Origin: Ascoidea rubescens DSM 1968
Lineage: Eukaryota > Ascomycota > Saccharomycetes > Ascoideales > Ascoideaceae
Assembly (NCBI RefSeq): GCF_001661345.1
Contig: NW_017962931.1
Location: 124,001-188,000, forward strand
Length of the DNA stretch: 64,000 nucleotides
Reading direction: 5' to 3'
Both the position numbers and the translations under genes were made by a program. Within the stretch, counting starts at the first letter, position 1, and each line of letters starts with the position of its first letter. This document shows, piece by piece, positions 19,701 through 29,139 of the stretch. The notes under the pieces are model-generated. The model did no database searches, was not told the origin of the DNA, and saw only the letters and a list, made by a program, of their open reading frames with translations.

Positions 19701-21669
19701 TTAAAATTCTTATTAATCTGATGGCAGATGTTGCAGTTGGTTTATGATTAATTGTTCTTAGGGATAAAAAGTCCAATAAATTTTGTAGTAAGCCAGCAGA
19801 GGTTAATAGAGGTATGATATTTTTATTTTCAAGAAATGATTCAATTAATCTGAAAAATCTTGTATAGCAATAATCGTAAAAGTCTGAGTCATTGTTAATT
19901 AAATTTGAGGAATTGATTGAGTTGTTTTTGAGTGCTCTTAAAATGGATCTAACTGAGTAAAATAACATTCCATGACTAACGTTTCCGTTCATTGCTTTAA
20001 TTAATTCATTTGACCATAGTCTTCTTGAAGAAATTGATTCTAAGCAATGGATAGCATCTATGTAAATGTCTTTATCGACGGTTGTGTCATTATCTGGATG
20101 AATCAATTCTACTATATATTGTAATAAATTTGGTTCTTTTTCAAAAATTAAAGAGTTGATTGTAGTCAGATGATTCATTGTACAGGAAAAGCCGACTAAT
20201 AAACATTTCAATCTAATTATTTCACTTCTTAAGATCGGAGAGTCATTATTTGGTTTATTTGATTTAAGTTTTTTTAATTTGATTTTATTTTTATTGTTTT
20301 TATTATTAGTAGTAGTAGTAGTGTTAGTGGCGGTGGTGGTAGCGGTGGTGATAGTATTGTTATCATCAAAAGATTTTGCAATAAAGGCATGGATTGAGAA
20401 AGATTGCCAGTATTGATAAGGGATTTCTTTCATTGCTTTATCGAAAATTTGTTGTAAAGTGTATTTACGGATTTCATTTTCGGATAAAGTAAAGTGACGA
20501 ATACCTTCATTAACGATAGCAGTTGAGTTTAATTTTTTTGAATTCTTTTTTGAGGACTTCGTCGCAGAAAGTGGTGTCGCTGGAGATGTTTTAGGAGATA
20601 GTTCCATTGAAGTTAAAGAACGTTTAACTTTTGATAAAGTGATATTTTTGTTTGAAATATTATCTTTACTTAAAGGTTTAGTGAGGGGTGAAGGTTGACT
20701 TTTGGAGGAAGTTAATAAAGGTTTTATAGGAGTTTGAACATTTTGAGGAGTATTCTTATTGCTATTGTTGTTGTTGTTGTTTGTATTAGTGCTGGCGTTG
20801 GCGTTGTTATTGTTGGTGTTGTTATCATTAAGATAGTATAATTTACTATCGAAATAAGGAAAAGAAATCGATTTATAAGATTTTGGTACAGAAGAATTAA
20901 TGAAGTTTAGGAAGGATAAATGATTTGAATTCAAAAAAGATTGGGGGAAAATGGAGGATAATTTTAAAATTTGGAATCTTAAATTATTATCGACTCTTTT
21001 TAATAGAGTATCTCTTTTGACAAAACGGTTAGCGATGATTATACAAATTCTTAAAGCGGCTAATTTAATTGAAATTGAGGAGGAATTAGTCAAGTTGTAA
21101 ATTTGATTTATTGAGGAATACAATAGTTTATTTGAGCATTTTGAGTATAATTTATAAGTCAAGTTCAAAATGGACAATATTGAAGCTTCGTCGGTAGGTT
21201 CGAAAATGGTTAATTTTATGGGGTGCTGGGTTGATGAAGATTTTGAAGAATAGATGTTTTTATTTGAAAGAGCATAGGGGTCATTGTAGTTGCTGTAGCT
21301 GTCAAAACCGTTATAGTTTTCGTAATTAATGTTGTAACTGTTATAGTTGCTGTAGTTATTATAATTGTTGGTATTGAAAACATTGTCGGGAGTTGTATCA
21401 CTGAAATTATTGGTCTGGTCATTTCGGTCATTTTGATCATTTTGAGGACTGGTGGTTGGATCTAAACCATATTTTTTAACAGTATCAGATAAAATAGTAT
21501 CAAACCGATTTAAAACTGGGATCCAGTAGAAGAGGTTATTGTAGGTCAATATTGTTCCATTGTTGATTTGGTTACAATGGATAATTAATTGATCGATTGG
21601 TAAGTCAGCTAAATCTTGAATTTGTTTTACTCTGTAGTTTTTCTTGTACTGTTCCTTAGAAATTAGCAT
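10726..21669 (-). CDS. TOM1: Giant HECT-type E3 ubiquitin ligase Tom1
   Basis: 3647 aa in one uninterrupted frame (ATG 21669, TAA 10726), slightly longer than S. cerevisiae Tom1. The C-terminal HECT domain covers about residues 3310-3647, with R-F-K-G-E-A-G-L-D-A-G-G-V-T-R-E-W-Y and the catalytic Cys at 3614 in S-A-H-T-C-F-N-Q-L; it ends G-F-G-F-A. The N-terminal helical repeats match the DUF908/DUF913 part of the HUWE1/Tom1 family. Mid-protein there are long acidic tracts (about 2360-2395 and 2680-2730). Between them lie two F-(L/F)-(R/E)-A-L-P-x-x-L-R repeats (about 2598 and 2635) resembling ubiquitin-binding motifs. Asn-rich insertions occupy the first 500 residues. Tom1 targets excess ribosomal proteins and excess histones, and supports mRNA export. 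The ligase is nuclear and cytosolic. Confidence 0.97.
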   Translation of the reverse strand: MLISKEQYKKNYRVKQIQDLADLPIDQLIIHCNQINNGTILTYNNLFYWIPVLNRFDTILSDTVKKYGLDPTTSPQNDQNDRNDQTNNFSDTTPDNVFNTNNYNNYSNYNSYNINYENYNGFDSYSNYNDPYALSNKNIYSSKSSSTQHPIKLTIFEPTDEASILSILNLTYKLYSKCSNKLLYSSINQIYNLTNSSSISIKLAALRICIIIANRFVKRDTLLKRVDNNLRFQILKLSSIFPQSFLNSNHLSFLNFINSSVPKSYKSISFPYFDSKLYYLNDNNTNNNNANASTNTNNNNNNSNKNTPQNVQTPIKPLLTSSKSQPSPLTKPLSKDNISNKNITLSKVKRSLTSMELSPKTSPATPLSATKSSKKNSKKLNSTAIVNEGIRHFTLSENEIRKYTLQQIFDKAMKEIPYQYWQSFSIHAFIAKSFDDNNTITTATTTATNTTTTTNNKNNKNKIKLKKLKSNKPNNDSPILRSEIIRLKCLLVGFSCTMNHLTTINSLIFEKEPNLLQYIVELIHPDNDTTVDKDIYIDAIHCLESISSRRLWSNELIKAMNGNVSHGMLFYSVRSILRALKNNSINSSNLINNDSDFYDYCYTRFFRLIESFLENKNIIPLLTSAGLLQNLLDFLSLRTINHKPTATSAIRLIRILIDTYPDNLGSFIEKNGFKLLISAINDEVDFILKNQEIILYKEFENFNQMDENLNDRSLIKIATSDYLKELLKFTHHLIRSNSTERTRNLFDSPILSSFNKVLNNCDLFKPKILTSTLTIITTIIHQEPTSYPILTESKIIDFFFNKFKIFFSPDTDLIRAILEMINAICLNKDGLQKVKDYNLITKVVDKIFYNVEYATELTSKEYLNFPGSLFDELARHYPDLKPIVLKEMVRIVKEIPQLTVSKLKGIQFYRSSDGKSLFHSKNIDDSKKGNSDSSILDEKDDQVALIELASTCISQLLELGLSWKVLFEKIDFKDWLAFLVFDKVPFNFFTVSLLEPLIEIKDDKAFKLILDQSLDLIKSVSDFFDYKEYTKVSYFTKFENGNESNGSICLQNLNKLNLFLHFLSKLSERNVTLIESNQKLSLMTDVFSKPEGIHFIKSLCRLYGRCAWEEILLKTSMPEDYVEHTLSDKSFDSPFQVYVKNPKKRNENEKEKEKEKEKEAEHLKKLAKTDVKFKNTLQIRTILNSIQTSICTILCKLGSLSMLGRNQDQEPFPDYRKYSILISQEIAYELVSMLDKTSGRSDFNDTAYLIICISFINYLLFSKTKSQTSTAICFMQYDGFIKIKDIISGYWNSLATLDPKKVEEMNQLKYFLFNKESTTMGVILKSLKLIKNIITKEKISPVPFSVDLYDHNKNRLSISYSKLADRFLVQAKLFSFGVLEMVLKADDPIYNENCQVRISNDVVENIIHISRFVFDSTTDIPLGPDDSSYIYPLNWNNVGTAKSRVEYIKSLGMTEEEAIQFLKVTRNELIPLSSEIHPPGFQIDAKRWLEINAKANKSKYVAPSCIPIRAQYKSYRTMKDLVKLREENFKSFLDQWLYISQQYPKCVVPISIMIRLLKPYFNSKSLEEENGIYPTLLLIIMSLFGELKTSKADDKLSAILSLFFSLLHNDETLMGSNSILERYVQLFEESFNPKHIDFEWFPVALDIFNDILSFSQLPEIEKLSVKSVVLIDQPKIENPYQLPTEITDSVFNKLLKIETIDKVESALAISKAMLIYTQDYLNCLKVCQSSLIKLLFQSFYKFHDKFQSSKLKNYLITLVRRLYETPEYIERVISKRLDEVFENSSRALGVGNHGSKNSLTNIIKETSPLVLRDPKKYVTLITENLRLDDCKAELDNLNILKIESKIDSKGKFKDDIKGHIKKNLNQTSDEKSSEDIPMLDVNLEEKWEKTPQKNQSDAQLTEVMKFLLTELMEVSKKNISTKSKDSNSKEKESKIEKESKNSKLEYMIFILHVIIEIISSYKKAKLDFITYSRLHQSSGLKFHSTSVNFFFHKLICTNFLVKQDSTELKAKEEIATFARLAITALLASPSENDQLPDPKKEDPVMSSIRRHTIEYLCKAIKDSNDSKQVAEVRYSKIINLVQVCSSLISPVFGNVHESCFDKVSTSNDLFYLGKIMLDKGIPNQITSIISELDLNIPFIKVIIKECLKPLNLLGNIKTRYQEYFKPEKSVDGEGEGEDYIRSLVENYETSSNRSSSFSSDVSNEMESDYDYGDDGDNDEEEDEDEEEDDIYDNSSTGSEMELAIDEDSDVYEVIGEDDILINVESEDLEVSSQDIQESENESSIIDLNDWTENHEFEEVDDDHSIFSLNIDPSDENNDIIFDDWYGTHDYRDGFTHDSFDGGEYFSEVDELEFHQHIDDEDNDDDEDIEEEEDDDDDDDDDDGNDDDDDDDSSEELNVFRFDMTGNSLRAHINRRQHNRLDRFFPIFNNLFETGGRFFQTFPDRSFNLNNIARLPEFRRRIIRRSSPKSSSFLFKSTLDRWRDAASYFYKDVDSEARRVIPQIINIIYKASFEFFEKARQIEKKRKKVEMEKRKKIRQQQKKAAAAAKAEVEAAIEARRQQQQEEALSGSTQPRQPVYVQIGGVDVDISGTDIDAEFLRALPEGLRETVFTDHVSQRRLEAVSSGGVHTREIDPDFFEALPAHLRDAILDDEAVNSRISPASMFSGNERLFGGVNQFLNTNDMEDDDDDDDDDDENDDGDDDDNGDNNDNDDNEDSENEDSENEDNDNNVEGADGDRGIDERLFMPAGIDIVVPTTIPDLSRSFLHPFSAPFTEKSNHRYFTSLVDKSGVCSILRFLFYPQSKEQRRMFYEIFQFLCLNKQTRFELINILLSLLDDGINEQKSLEKAFVFLSYRARFLNKSSNFQSNSSQIKDIFMSQFPTGTTTVTVATQILYAIHQLFKCRSPLRFYFLTEHEVTYSPNKNNQKVNPEHKYPINILFSLLKKPTIRLESSLIKLLSSIFEMLTQPLKVAKLKKDKLVKDKSSENQIEIEQDKPDAKETAELSSKDQKTELENPSAEKSHKDFDFPIIPPENLKLILFVLVSDVCSSSKTFQQTLSSMHNLCSLPGAKDVFINELSNLTQTLSQSIVFDLQKLVLCIESTPKGQDLDMNILSKFVLPNSDQTKLVRVLTAFDYLTQKKDVSSDKLEKDDALFHNYIQFQLGSLWTALSNCLGKLQTKKHLSHVSTALLPLIEALMVVCKHCKIKDLKDRELQKIDLTNSNFTSESIENFFYSFTDQHKTILNEMVRNNPKLMSGPFSMLVKNPRALEFDNKKSYFDRQLHLKFPSKGGLNVAVSRNNVFFDSYRSIFYKKRDDIRASRLQIRFKGEAGLDAGGVTREWYQVLSRQMFNPDYVLFTPVASDKTTFHPNRMSGINPDHLSYFKFIGTIIGKAIFDGCFLDCHFSRALYKSLLGRKVSLRDMENLDPEYYKSVEWILNNDITDVLTETFSVETNDFGVTKVYDLMPNGRNISLTNENKKDYVEKVVEFRLQTSVKEQIDNFLIGFYEIIPKDLVGIFNEQELELLISGLPNIDVDDWKNNTIYKNYSPSSTVIRWFWRAVKSFDKEQRAKLLQFVTGTSKVPLEGFSSLAGVDGTQKFAIHRVYGATDRLPSAHTCFNQLDLPQYESYENLRTALLLAITEGHEGFGFA

Positions 21670-23325
21670 TTTCGAAATTGATAAAATACTAGCGAATTTC
21701 GATTGATTGATTGATTAATTGATTGATTAATTCTTTTCTTGAAAAGAAGCTAAAAACCAAAAAAAGAACAAAAACAAGAAAGAAACCAAAAAAGGGGACC
21801 AAGAGGTTTATATTGTAACCCAATTACGATTCCTATTACTATGATTTGTATCAGCGAGGAGGATAATACAGAGATCTCAACGTATTACCTGATTGCTAGA
21901 ACCAAAGAAACCAGAAAGATAGTATAATATAGTATAGTATAATATAGCGCAGGAAATGTTCGATGGCAATATAACAGCAGCAAAAGAGCTCTCCTGAGTT
22001 GTTGAGGAGTGATAGGAGAAAAGAAGACAAAAGAAGGAAAAAGAAATCGGTCTGCCTTTTGTCTGCCGTTTCTCCAACTCGAAAGCTGTGCCGGCTCTCC
22101 TCATCTGGGCCGGCTCTGTCTGATGCACCATCTCCGGCCACCACATACCACTGCTGCTGCTGCTGCCTCTGCTGCTGCTGCTTCTCGTGCGACATCCGTC
22201 CTACCGAATGTGCTGCTGGCCTTGGGACCGGAATTCTATGTCTTGGCCAGAGGTCTCACACCGTGAGCAGTCGCCACTCCCGGAACTCTCGGACCAAGCA
22301 GCGGCACACGAACACCACACGCTTGCAGACAACACTTGCTGTTCGCCAGTGGCGCGCAGAACCTAAAACACCGTACCACGTGCGCGCAATTCTTGGTAGC
22401 AACGCCCCGCCGCGAAGCAGCAGCTGCAGGCAGCGCACCCCTACTGCTTGTTGTGGTGCAGCACACTGCATGCGAATCCCTTTCTATTGGCCCACGCTTT
22501 CTAGATCACTTCAATTCATTATACAATTGTAAAATTTATATTAGAAGATAATGTCCTTATTGTGTGAAAAAAAATTATAGAAAATAAAAACAACATAGAA
22601 AATAGAAAAATATTAAACTAGAACTATTAATTTAGTCAATTGAAAACTAAAACAATTTGTTGAATAATACTCTTCTCAAATTTTAGCTAAATTTGTTTAA
22701 AAACTAAATCAATGTAGAAAAAAAAGGCTGATAGGTAAAAATAACGAACAATTTAAAAAAACAACAGATAATTATAACTAAATAGGAAAAAAAACTATTC
22801 CAGTTTATGCCACGTGATTCTTGGAATAGAAGACTGTAAATAAGCTAAAAACAAAATCATAAATAAAAATAAAAAAATAAACAGCTTAAAGAAATGACAG
22901 AGTGAAAAAATATTATTAACTAGTTAGATAATATAATAAATTCAACAATTTTTATCTCATTTCATACTTTCTAGAAAAATTATATCTTTGTAGACTTTTT
23001 GAACTTTTTGAACTTTTTTAAAATTAACGAGAATTTTTAAACTTGATAAATAACTGAGAAACAAAAATTAATTTTTTGGTTTTTTTTCAGTGTTTTTTTA
23101 GCTTGATGGATGTAGGTGTCTTTTGAAATATAAATAAACCATTATAACTCAACATTGGAATTATCTTGAAAATTGAAATTAAAACTGTAATAATTTGTGT
23201 TAATGTAATTACAATTATAATCATTATAATCATTATTAATAAAAATAACAATATAGTTATAATTATAATTATAATACTCTTGAAAAGTAAGGTTTAGAAA
23301 TTTGACATTGAAACTGTGATGGAAT

Positions 23326-23422
23326 TTGTGTTTGTGTTTGTGACTGTGACTGTGACTGTGTTTGTGATTGTGATTGTGATTGTGATTGTGATTGTGATTA
23401 TGATTGTGTTGGTGTTTGTGAC
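23326..23422 (+). repeat. Hexamer microsatellite GTGATT/GTGACT/GTGTTT
   Basis: About 15 imperfect copies of a TGTGAYT-type hexamer in the WHI3-like 3' flank. Confidence 0.8.
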
Positions 23423-23674
23423 TGAAATTGAAATAGATAAAATAGTTTGGAAATGCAAAAAATTATTATAAGAATTTTCTCATAAGATAAGATAAAGTGA
23501 AACTATCAAAACATTAAAAAACCAAGTAAAAATACAAGCATTTAAAACAATATGACTTATTGGACTGAATGAGAACTTCAATGAAACATGAATAGTGCCA
23601 GGAATGAGATTTGATAATCAAAAACAAATAATCAAAAATAAAAGATTGAAAAATAAAAGATTGAAAAATAAAAT

Positions 23675-23790
23675 AAAGTAAAAGTAAAATAAAGTAAAAG
23701 TAAAAGTAAAAGTAAAAGTAAAAGTAAAAGTAAAAGTAAAATAAAATAAAATAAAATAAAATAAAATAAAATAAAATAAAATAAAATATT
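23675..23790 (+). repeat. Tandem AAAAGT then AAAAT repeats
   Basis: About ten AAAAGT hexamers pass directly into about nine AAAAT pentamers; a simple-sequence tract with no coding sense. Confidence 0.8.
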
Positions 23791-24017
23791 AAAACAAAAA
23801 CAGTTAAAGGAAATTAATAAAAATTGAATTATGATAAAAATTAATAGTGAAAATTGCTTAGAGGATTAAAGTATTAGAAAACACACTGGAAGTAGAAAGA
23901 AAGAAAAAAATGAAATAACAAAATAATATAAACAAAAAAAAATGACATTGATGATTTTTCTTTTTTTTATATTAACAATAAAACAAACAGTAATATTTTA
24001 AAAAAATTCTTCTAAAG

Positions 24018-27000
24018 TTATTTATTTTGGTAGGGCTGAAATCCACTATTGTTTCCATTGTTCCCACTGTTCCCACTATTTCCATTGTTTCCATTGTTCA
24101 CATTGTTTCCGTTATTAGAAGAAACATTGCCATTTAAATTTCCACCCATATTTCCACTCAAATTACCACTCATATTATTTAGTTGATTGAGATTCATATG
24201 GTTGTTCATATTTAATGAACTTAGATTATTAACATTACTCATATTGTTCAAATTAAGATTGTTCATATTCAAATTGCTATTAATATTTCCCATATTTCCT
24301 AAATTGTTCATATTATTCATATTCATAGTATTCATATTACTCATGTTATTCATATTCATATTATTAATAGGATTTCTATTGCTCATATTATTCATATTGT
24401 TCATATTATTCATACTATTCATACTATGAAGGTTACTCATACTATTCATATTATTGATATTACTCATTGCACCCCGACTAGGGATATTTCCCATATTATT
24501 TAATTTCAAATTGTTAATATTGTTAGTGATACCTGACATATTATTATTAAGATTGCTGAGGTTACCAATATTACCCATAGTATTCATATTATTCATATTA
24601 CTCATGTTACTCATACTATTAATGCTATTCAAACTGTTCAAGTTGTTCATATTGTTCATATTACTCATGCTCCCAATATTGCTCATTGAACCAATAGAAT
24701 TTAACGAATTGATATTACTGAGATTATGCATGTTACTAACATTCAAATTATTCATTGAATTACTAATCTTATTAACGTTTGACAAATTATTAATAGAGTT
24801 ATTGGGATTACTGTTATTACTAGTGTTACTATTATTATTGCTGCTGCTATTATTATTGCTGTTGTTACTGTTGTTACTATTGTTACTATTGTTGTTGTTG
24901 TTGTTGTTGCTATTATTGTTGTTGTTGCTGCTGTTGTTACTATTACTACTGTTACTAGGAACATAATTTGAACTAGTTCGACGTTGATTTGAGCTTCGAA
25001 CACCCAACGGATTTTTTGAAAATGAAAGACGAATTCCTCCCTTGCCAGGAACACCTCCAGGTCTTTGTAACTGACGACCATATAAATCACCAAGGGCCTT
25101 GGCAGCTAAGGGAATATCTTCAAATTCAACAAAACACATTGGGCCATGAGAATGGGAACCATTAGAATTGCTTGATGGAGCTTTATTCCTGAATGATAAT
25201 CTTTTAAAACCTTTTTGCAAAGAAAATAGTCCCCGTAATTCATTTTCAGTTGCATCAGGTGGTAAATTTCCAACATATAGTGTATTACAAGGAGGATTTT
25301 GATCTGCAGGATTTGCTGGTAAAGGAATTCTTGCTAATAGTTCAGGAATCTTTTGAGATGATAAAGATTGTTGACTAACAGATTGTTGGAGATTTTGTTG
25401 AATGGTCTGTGAAGATTGGTTACTGATCAATGAATTTTGCAGTTGATTATTTGAATTTGAATTTGATTGAATGTTATTTGAAAGAAAATTTGAAGGGTTG
25501 TTATTGGGATTATTCCCAGTGACCATTGAAGAAGCATTCAATGGAAGAGGAGGAGCTGTGGTTGAAGTTGGGGTTTGAGCGCTTGAAGGAAAGAAAACTG
25601 AGCTTTTTCTCCTAGAATTATGGGGTTCCCAAACATTAGAGATTGAACTAGAGCCTGGGCTAACAATAGAAGCTGAGTTTTGATAAGGTGGGCTAGTAGA
25701 AGAAAATTGGTTTTCGTTAATTGGGGTTTGTTGGGAATTGGAACTATTTGATTGGGACCAGGGGTCTCTAACTAGCTGTTCATATTCTCTTGCATCGGCT
25801 TGTGTTTCCATTAATAGTAAAGACTTACCAGCAGTACCAGATGGAACTGGATTTGAGGTTGAATTGGAAGTACTTTGACCGGTTAAATCTTGGTTATTTT
25901 GTTCATTTGAAAAAGGGTCACTAAATATGCCTCGATGTCTTTGGCTGCCACTTCCAATGGTACCAGATCTTTTTGGCAAGTTGAGGGTGGTTGGGAAAGC
26001 ATTTGAGGGATTAACAGAAGTTGGGCTATTTAAATAGGAAGGGCCAGAGGTAGGAGAGGTTAGATTTAAATGGGAGATTTGGGGAATGGAATTGAAGATG
26101 AGATTGGGATTATTGGACTGGTTTATGTTGTTGTTATTATTTGTGTTGTTGTTATTGTTAATGGGGGTGTTATTGACAGGATTGGAGCCGCTGGTGTTGA
26201 GAGTGGAGTTGTTATTACTGTTGATGTTGGAATTGATGTTGTTTTGGTTGTTCAAGTTATTTAGGTTGTTTAGATTACTTGATGAGATCATAGATGGATT
26301 GATTGAATTATTATACATTGCAGCTAAATCAAGATCAGTTTCTAAAATAACCGCTGGATGGTTTTGACCAAATAAAACTTGTCTTTTTGAATCAAGATTG
26401 GTAAAGGCACTAAATAGGCCTTCAATTGATCTAAAAGTTGCAATAATTTGGTCCGAAAGTAATTCGACTGAATAAACGTCGGTTGATAATGCAAAAATTA
26501 AAGAGGCTTCTCTTTGGGATAGGTCGAGAGGGATATTTCTTAATCTTAAAGTTTGTGGAGGATGTGGTTGTTGAAATTGTTGATGAAGATTATTTGGAAT
26601 TCCAAAGTTTGAGATATTAGCGATGTTGGAGATGTTTCCAAGGTTGCTGAGAGTGCTGCTCATAGCAGTCGTGGTGTTTGTGTTAATGTTACTAATGTTG
26701 CTGTTGTTTGAGTTGTTGCTATTATTTGAATTGCTGCTATTGTTACTATTGTTACTATTGTTACTATTGTTACTATTATTGCTATTGTTGCTATTACTGC
26801 TGTTTAAGTTGCTATTGATGGAATTTGCAGAGTTTGCAGTGATTGCGTTTATAGCGTTTGGGGAATTAAGAATAATGTTGTTATTGTTAGCGCTGTTAGA
26901 GGAAGATAAATTTGCAATAGAATCTAGAGCGAGGGGAGAAGAATTTGGGTGAATCATTTGTAATCTTCCTGGATTTAATGGGGGAGAAGATAAGGAAGGC

Positions 27001-27125
27001 AAGGAATGCTGCTGGTTTAAATTGTGGTGGTGGATATTGTTGGAGGAAGATATTGGAGAAGAAGAATTTGAGTTTAAATTTGAAGAGTTCATGATGGGTT
27101 GTTGAGGCAAATTATCGGTAGACAT
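24018..27125 (-). CDS. WHI3: WHI3/WHI4-type RNA-binding protein, Asn-rich
   Basis: 1035 aa, ATG 27125. The diagnostic C-terminal RRM covers about residues 612-705: [14 protein letters not shown] (RNP2), then [10 protein letters not shown] (RNP1) and [15 protein letters not shown], nearly identical to yeast Whi3. An N-terminal RRM-like region (about 188-262, from [10 protein letters not shown]) matches the family. Whi3 binds CLN3 mRNA through GCAU-type motifs and restrains the G1/S transition; condensation gives it memory-like behaviour. The low-complexity part differs: instead of mainly Gln there are Ser/Asn runs (about 100-150, 720-780) and a long Asn-Met-rich tail built of N-x-M/N-N-M units (about 780-1000). 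WHI4 is the alternative name. Confidence 0.92.
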   Translation of the reverse strand: MSTDNLPQQPIMNSSNLNSNSSSPISSSNNIHHHNLNQQHSLPSLSSPPLNPGRLQMIHPNSSPLALDSIANLSSSNSANNNNIILNSPNAINAITANSANSINSNLNSSNSNNSNNSNNSNNSNNSNNSSNSNNSNNSNNSNISNINTNTTTAMSSTLSNLGNISNIANISNFGIPNNLHQQFQQPHPPQTLRLRNIPLDLSQREASLIFALSTDVYSVELLSDQIIATFRSIEGLFSAFTNLDSKRQVLFGQNHPAVILETDLDLAAMYNNSINPSMISSSNLNNLNNLNNQNNINSNINSNNNSTLNTSGSNPVNNTPINNNNNTNNNNNINQSNNPNLIFNSIPQISHLNLTSPTSGPSYLNSPTSVNPSNAFPTTLNLPKRSGTIGSGSQRHRGIFSDPFSNEQNNQDLTGQSTSNSTSNPVPSGTAGKSLLLMETQADAREYEQLVRDPWSQSNSSNSQQTPINENQFSSTSPPYQNSASIVSPGSSSISNVWEPHNSRRKSSVFFPSSAQTPTSTTAPPLPLNASSMVTGNNPNNNPSNFLSNNIQSNSNSNNQLQNSLISNQSSQTIQQNLQQSVSQQSLSSQKIPELLARIPLPANPADQNPPCNTLYVGNLPPDATENELRGLFSLQKGFKRLSFRNKAPSSNSNGSHSHGPMCFVEFEDIPLAAKALGDLYGRQLQRPGGVPGKGGIRLSFSKNPLGVRSSNQRRTSSNYVPSNSSNSNNSSNNNNNSNNNNNNNSNNSNNSNNSNNNSSSNNNSNTSNNSNPNNSINNLSNVNKISNSMNNLNVSNMHNLSNINSLNSIGSMSNIGSMSNMNNMNNLNSLNSINSMSNMSNMNNMNTMGNIGNLSNLNNNMSGITNNINNLKLNNMGNIPSRGAMSNINNMNSMSNLHSMNSMNNMNNMNNMSNRNPINNMNMNNMSNMNTMNMNNMNNLGNMGNINSNLNMNNLNLNNMSNVNNLSSLNMNNHMNLNQLNNMSGNLSGNMGGNLNGNVSSNNGNNVNNGNNGNSGNSGNNGNNSGFQPYQNK

Positions 27126-27743
27126 TTTGATATTTTTATATTAAAATTTAGTAAATTGTGATTTGCTTTTATTTTGTTTGCTTTGATTTTTCGTGAGTTA
27201 ATTTTGTATTTACGGTTATTATCAATAGTGTTATTGTTGATGTTGATGTTAATGTTAATGTTGATGTTGGTATTGTTGTTATTATTATTATTGTTGTTTT
27301 TGTTTTGAGTAAAATTTTAAATAGAATGAAATTTAATGTACAAATAGAATATTAGAATATTAATAAAATGAATTTAAGAGAAATAAAGATAAAGGTAAAG
27401 ATAGGATAGGATAAAGATATAAAAAAAAATGAGCCGATGGCTTTAAAAAACAGGAAACAACAAAAAAGGAAATTAAGAGGTAATTTTAAGTTCCTTTGAA
27501 TAGATGATTGATTTACTTGAAGAAATATAATCAAATTTTAAATTGATTAAATAGAATTGATTGATTAGAAGTATAGACAGTGAATGAATATGATGAAGGA
27601 CACAATAGAACAAGCAGGACAGAAAGAATAAGAGATTAAAAGAATAAACAATTAGAATATATGATGGTAGGATATTATGAGGATAATATGTTGGATACTA
27701 TTAGATACTATTAGATATTATCAATATTAATATTAATAGTAAT

Positions 27744-27744
27744 A

Positions 27745-27794
<50 letters not shown>
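27744..27794 (+). repeat. TAA trinucleotide microsatellite
   Basis: About 15 consecutive AAT/TAA units, non-coding, in the WHI3-like 5' flank. Confidence 0.85.
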
Positions 27795-27797
<3 letters not shown>

Positions 27798-28016
27798 GAG
27801 TAATATTTAAAACAATTTAAAAGATTCTCTTCTGGGATAATGGTAGAGGATGAGATTGAGTAGATAAATAAAAGAAATTGGATGACTGATTACACCTAAA
27901 GTGAGGCAAAGGTGATAATGGATATTTATTTTAGATTTGAAATGGGATTAGATCAAAATTTATGTGGAAAAAATTGACTTCCTTTGATTTTGATCTGAGG
28001 TGGACAGTGGTTGGAG

Positions 28017-28250
28017 TTGATATGATTTGGTATGATCTGATCTAAATCAAAGTGATTTGGGATGAATCAATGAGGAACAAATAAGGATCACTTGATCTGA
28101 GTTGATCTGAGTTGGTTTAGGTTGATCTGGATTGATTTGATTTGGATTGATCTGATTTGATCTGGATTGATCTGGGTTGATTTGATATGATTTGATGTGA
28201 TGTGATGTGATCTGGGTTGATTTGATCTGATCTGATTGAGTAGATGTAGT
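28017..28250 (+). repeat. Degenerate tandem repeat of GATCTG/GATTTG units
   Basis: A run of 5- to 11-base units (GATTT, GATCTG, GATTGATCTG, GTGAT) with almost no C outside the GATC core. Frames through it read as repetitive peptides on either strand and are not credible genes. Confidence 0.75.
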
Positions 28251-29063
28251 TGATAGAGTAGAGGTAGTTGGTTGTGCTGAAGGAGGAAAGAGAGATGAGA
28301 CGAGGATATTTGGTCTCTGTGATTGCAAAGGATGATTTGGGATACAAAAACCAAATAAGGCGAGAGGTGAGAGGTTTTAGTGGGAGAAGTGTGAGGAAGG
28401 TGAGGAAGGTACGCGTTGGAGTTGGGATGGTATTGTTGAGGCTACTATTGGCAGGGCAGGGGCTCAATCCAAAGGACAATGGAAAAGAAAACGTTGAAAA
28501 CTTCCTGGTTATATATTGGACGAGAGGCAGAGGAGAGAAAACAATTGCTAGTATGATGAATTTATGTTCTTTTTATTCTTTTAGTGTTGTGAAGTTGGTT
28601 GGGAAAACTAAAGAATTTTATCGTTGCTACTAAAAAATAAAATAAAAAAACAAAAGTTGTTAGGTTGTGAAGTTGTAGATTTATTAACCTTTGATTTGTT
28701 TTATTTCGAGTAATTATTCTTGATTTTTTAAGAGATTTTTAGGAACTGATTAGATATAATAAGTTTTTTTTTAATTAAAAAAAAAGGAGTGAGAAGCAAA
28801 AAGGTTGGTGGAAATTGATTCTGATTTGATTACAACTTGATTTAAATTTGATTAAATGCTGATTAAATTTGATTCAAGGTGTCTGGTTGTTAGGAGAGAA
28901 TTTTCAAATATTTGGTCCAGCTTTGACAAAATTTCACAAAATTGCACAGCTTTTTCCAATTTTTCCAAACCCTACTTCTGTCTCCTGCAGCTGACTTGCA
29001 AAAGAAAGCAGACTCTTGCCAGTTCCGACTACGCATGACGTGCTTCTCCGCCCGCCTTTGTTA

Positions 29064-29139
29064 TCGGAACTGACGCACGTGAGCCATATGCACGCTGTCT
29101 AGCCGCTTATCTGGCTGCGTGCCACGTGTGCGGTTCCGA
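29064..29139. promoter_or_regulatory. Imperfect inverted repeat with two CACGTG E-boxes and CGG/CCG ends
   Basis: TCGGAAC (29064-29070) faces GTTCCGA (29133-29139). Inside them are CGCACGTG and CACGTGTGCG in opposed order. CACGTG is the Cbf1/Pho4-type site; CGG...CCG half-sites suit a Zn2Cys6 dimer. It lies about 550-625 bases upstream of ATP19. Confidence 0.4.

Larger units (their letters stand above)
21670..24017. other. 2.3-kb spacer: TOM1 promoter side and WHI3-like 3' side
   Basis: A GC-rich island lies at about 22040-22500. It carries the 28-base CTG-rich block (22162-22189) and an E-box CACGTG at 22377-22382. A second CACGTG is at 22811-22816. From 22550 on it is very AT-rich with simple repeats (GTGATT/GTGACT, AAAAGT, AAAAT). 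Short frames in the GC island are low complexity and are not supported as genes. A lncRNA is possible but not shown. Confidence 0.55.

Noticed and set aside
10726-21669. TOM1 as two genes split by the acidic tracts
   Set aside because: The frame is continuous from DUF908/913-type repeats to the HECT domain, as in known Tom1/HUWE1 proteins.
22009-22551. Several overlapping frames in the TOM1 5' GC island
   Set aside because: All are short, overlap each other on both strands, and follow the CTG/CAG triplets.
24454-24966. Long Leu-rich plus-strand frame
   Set aside because: Complement of the Asn codons of the WHI3-like tail; Asn runs always give Leu/Val/Ile runs on the other strand.
28088-28354. 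Minus-strand frames reading repeated I-R-S-N-Q-I or P-D-Q-I peptides
   Set aside because: Pure translation of the GATCTG/GATTTG repeat; two frames are equally open, so this is repeat structure.
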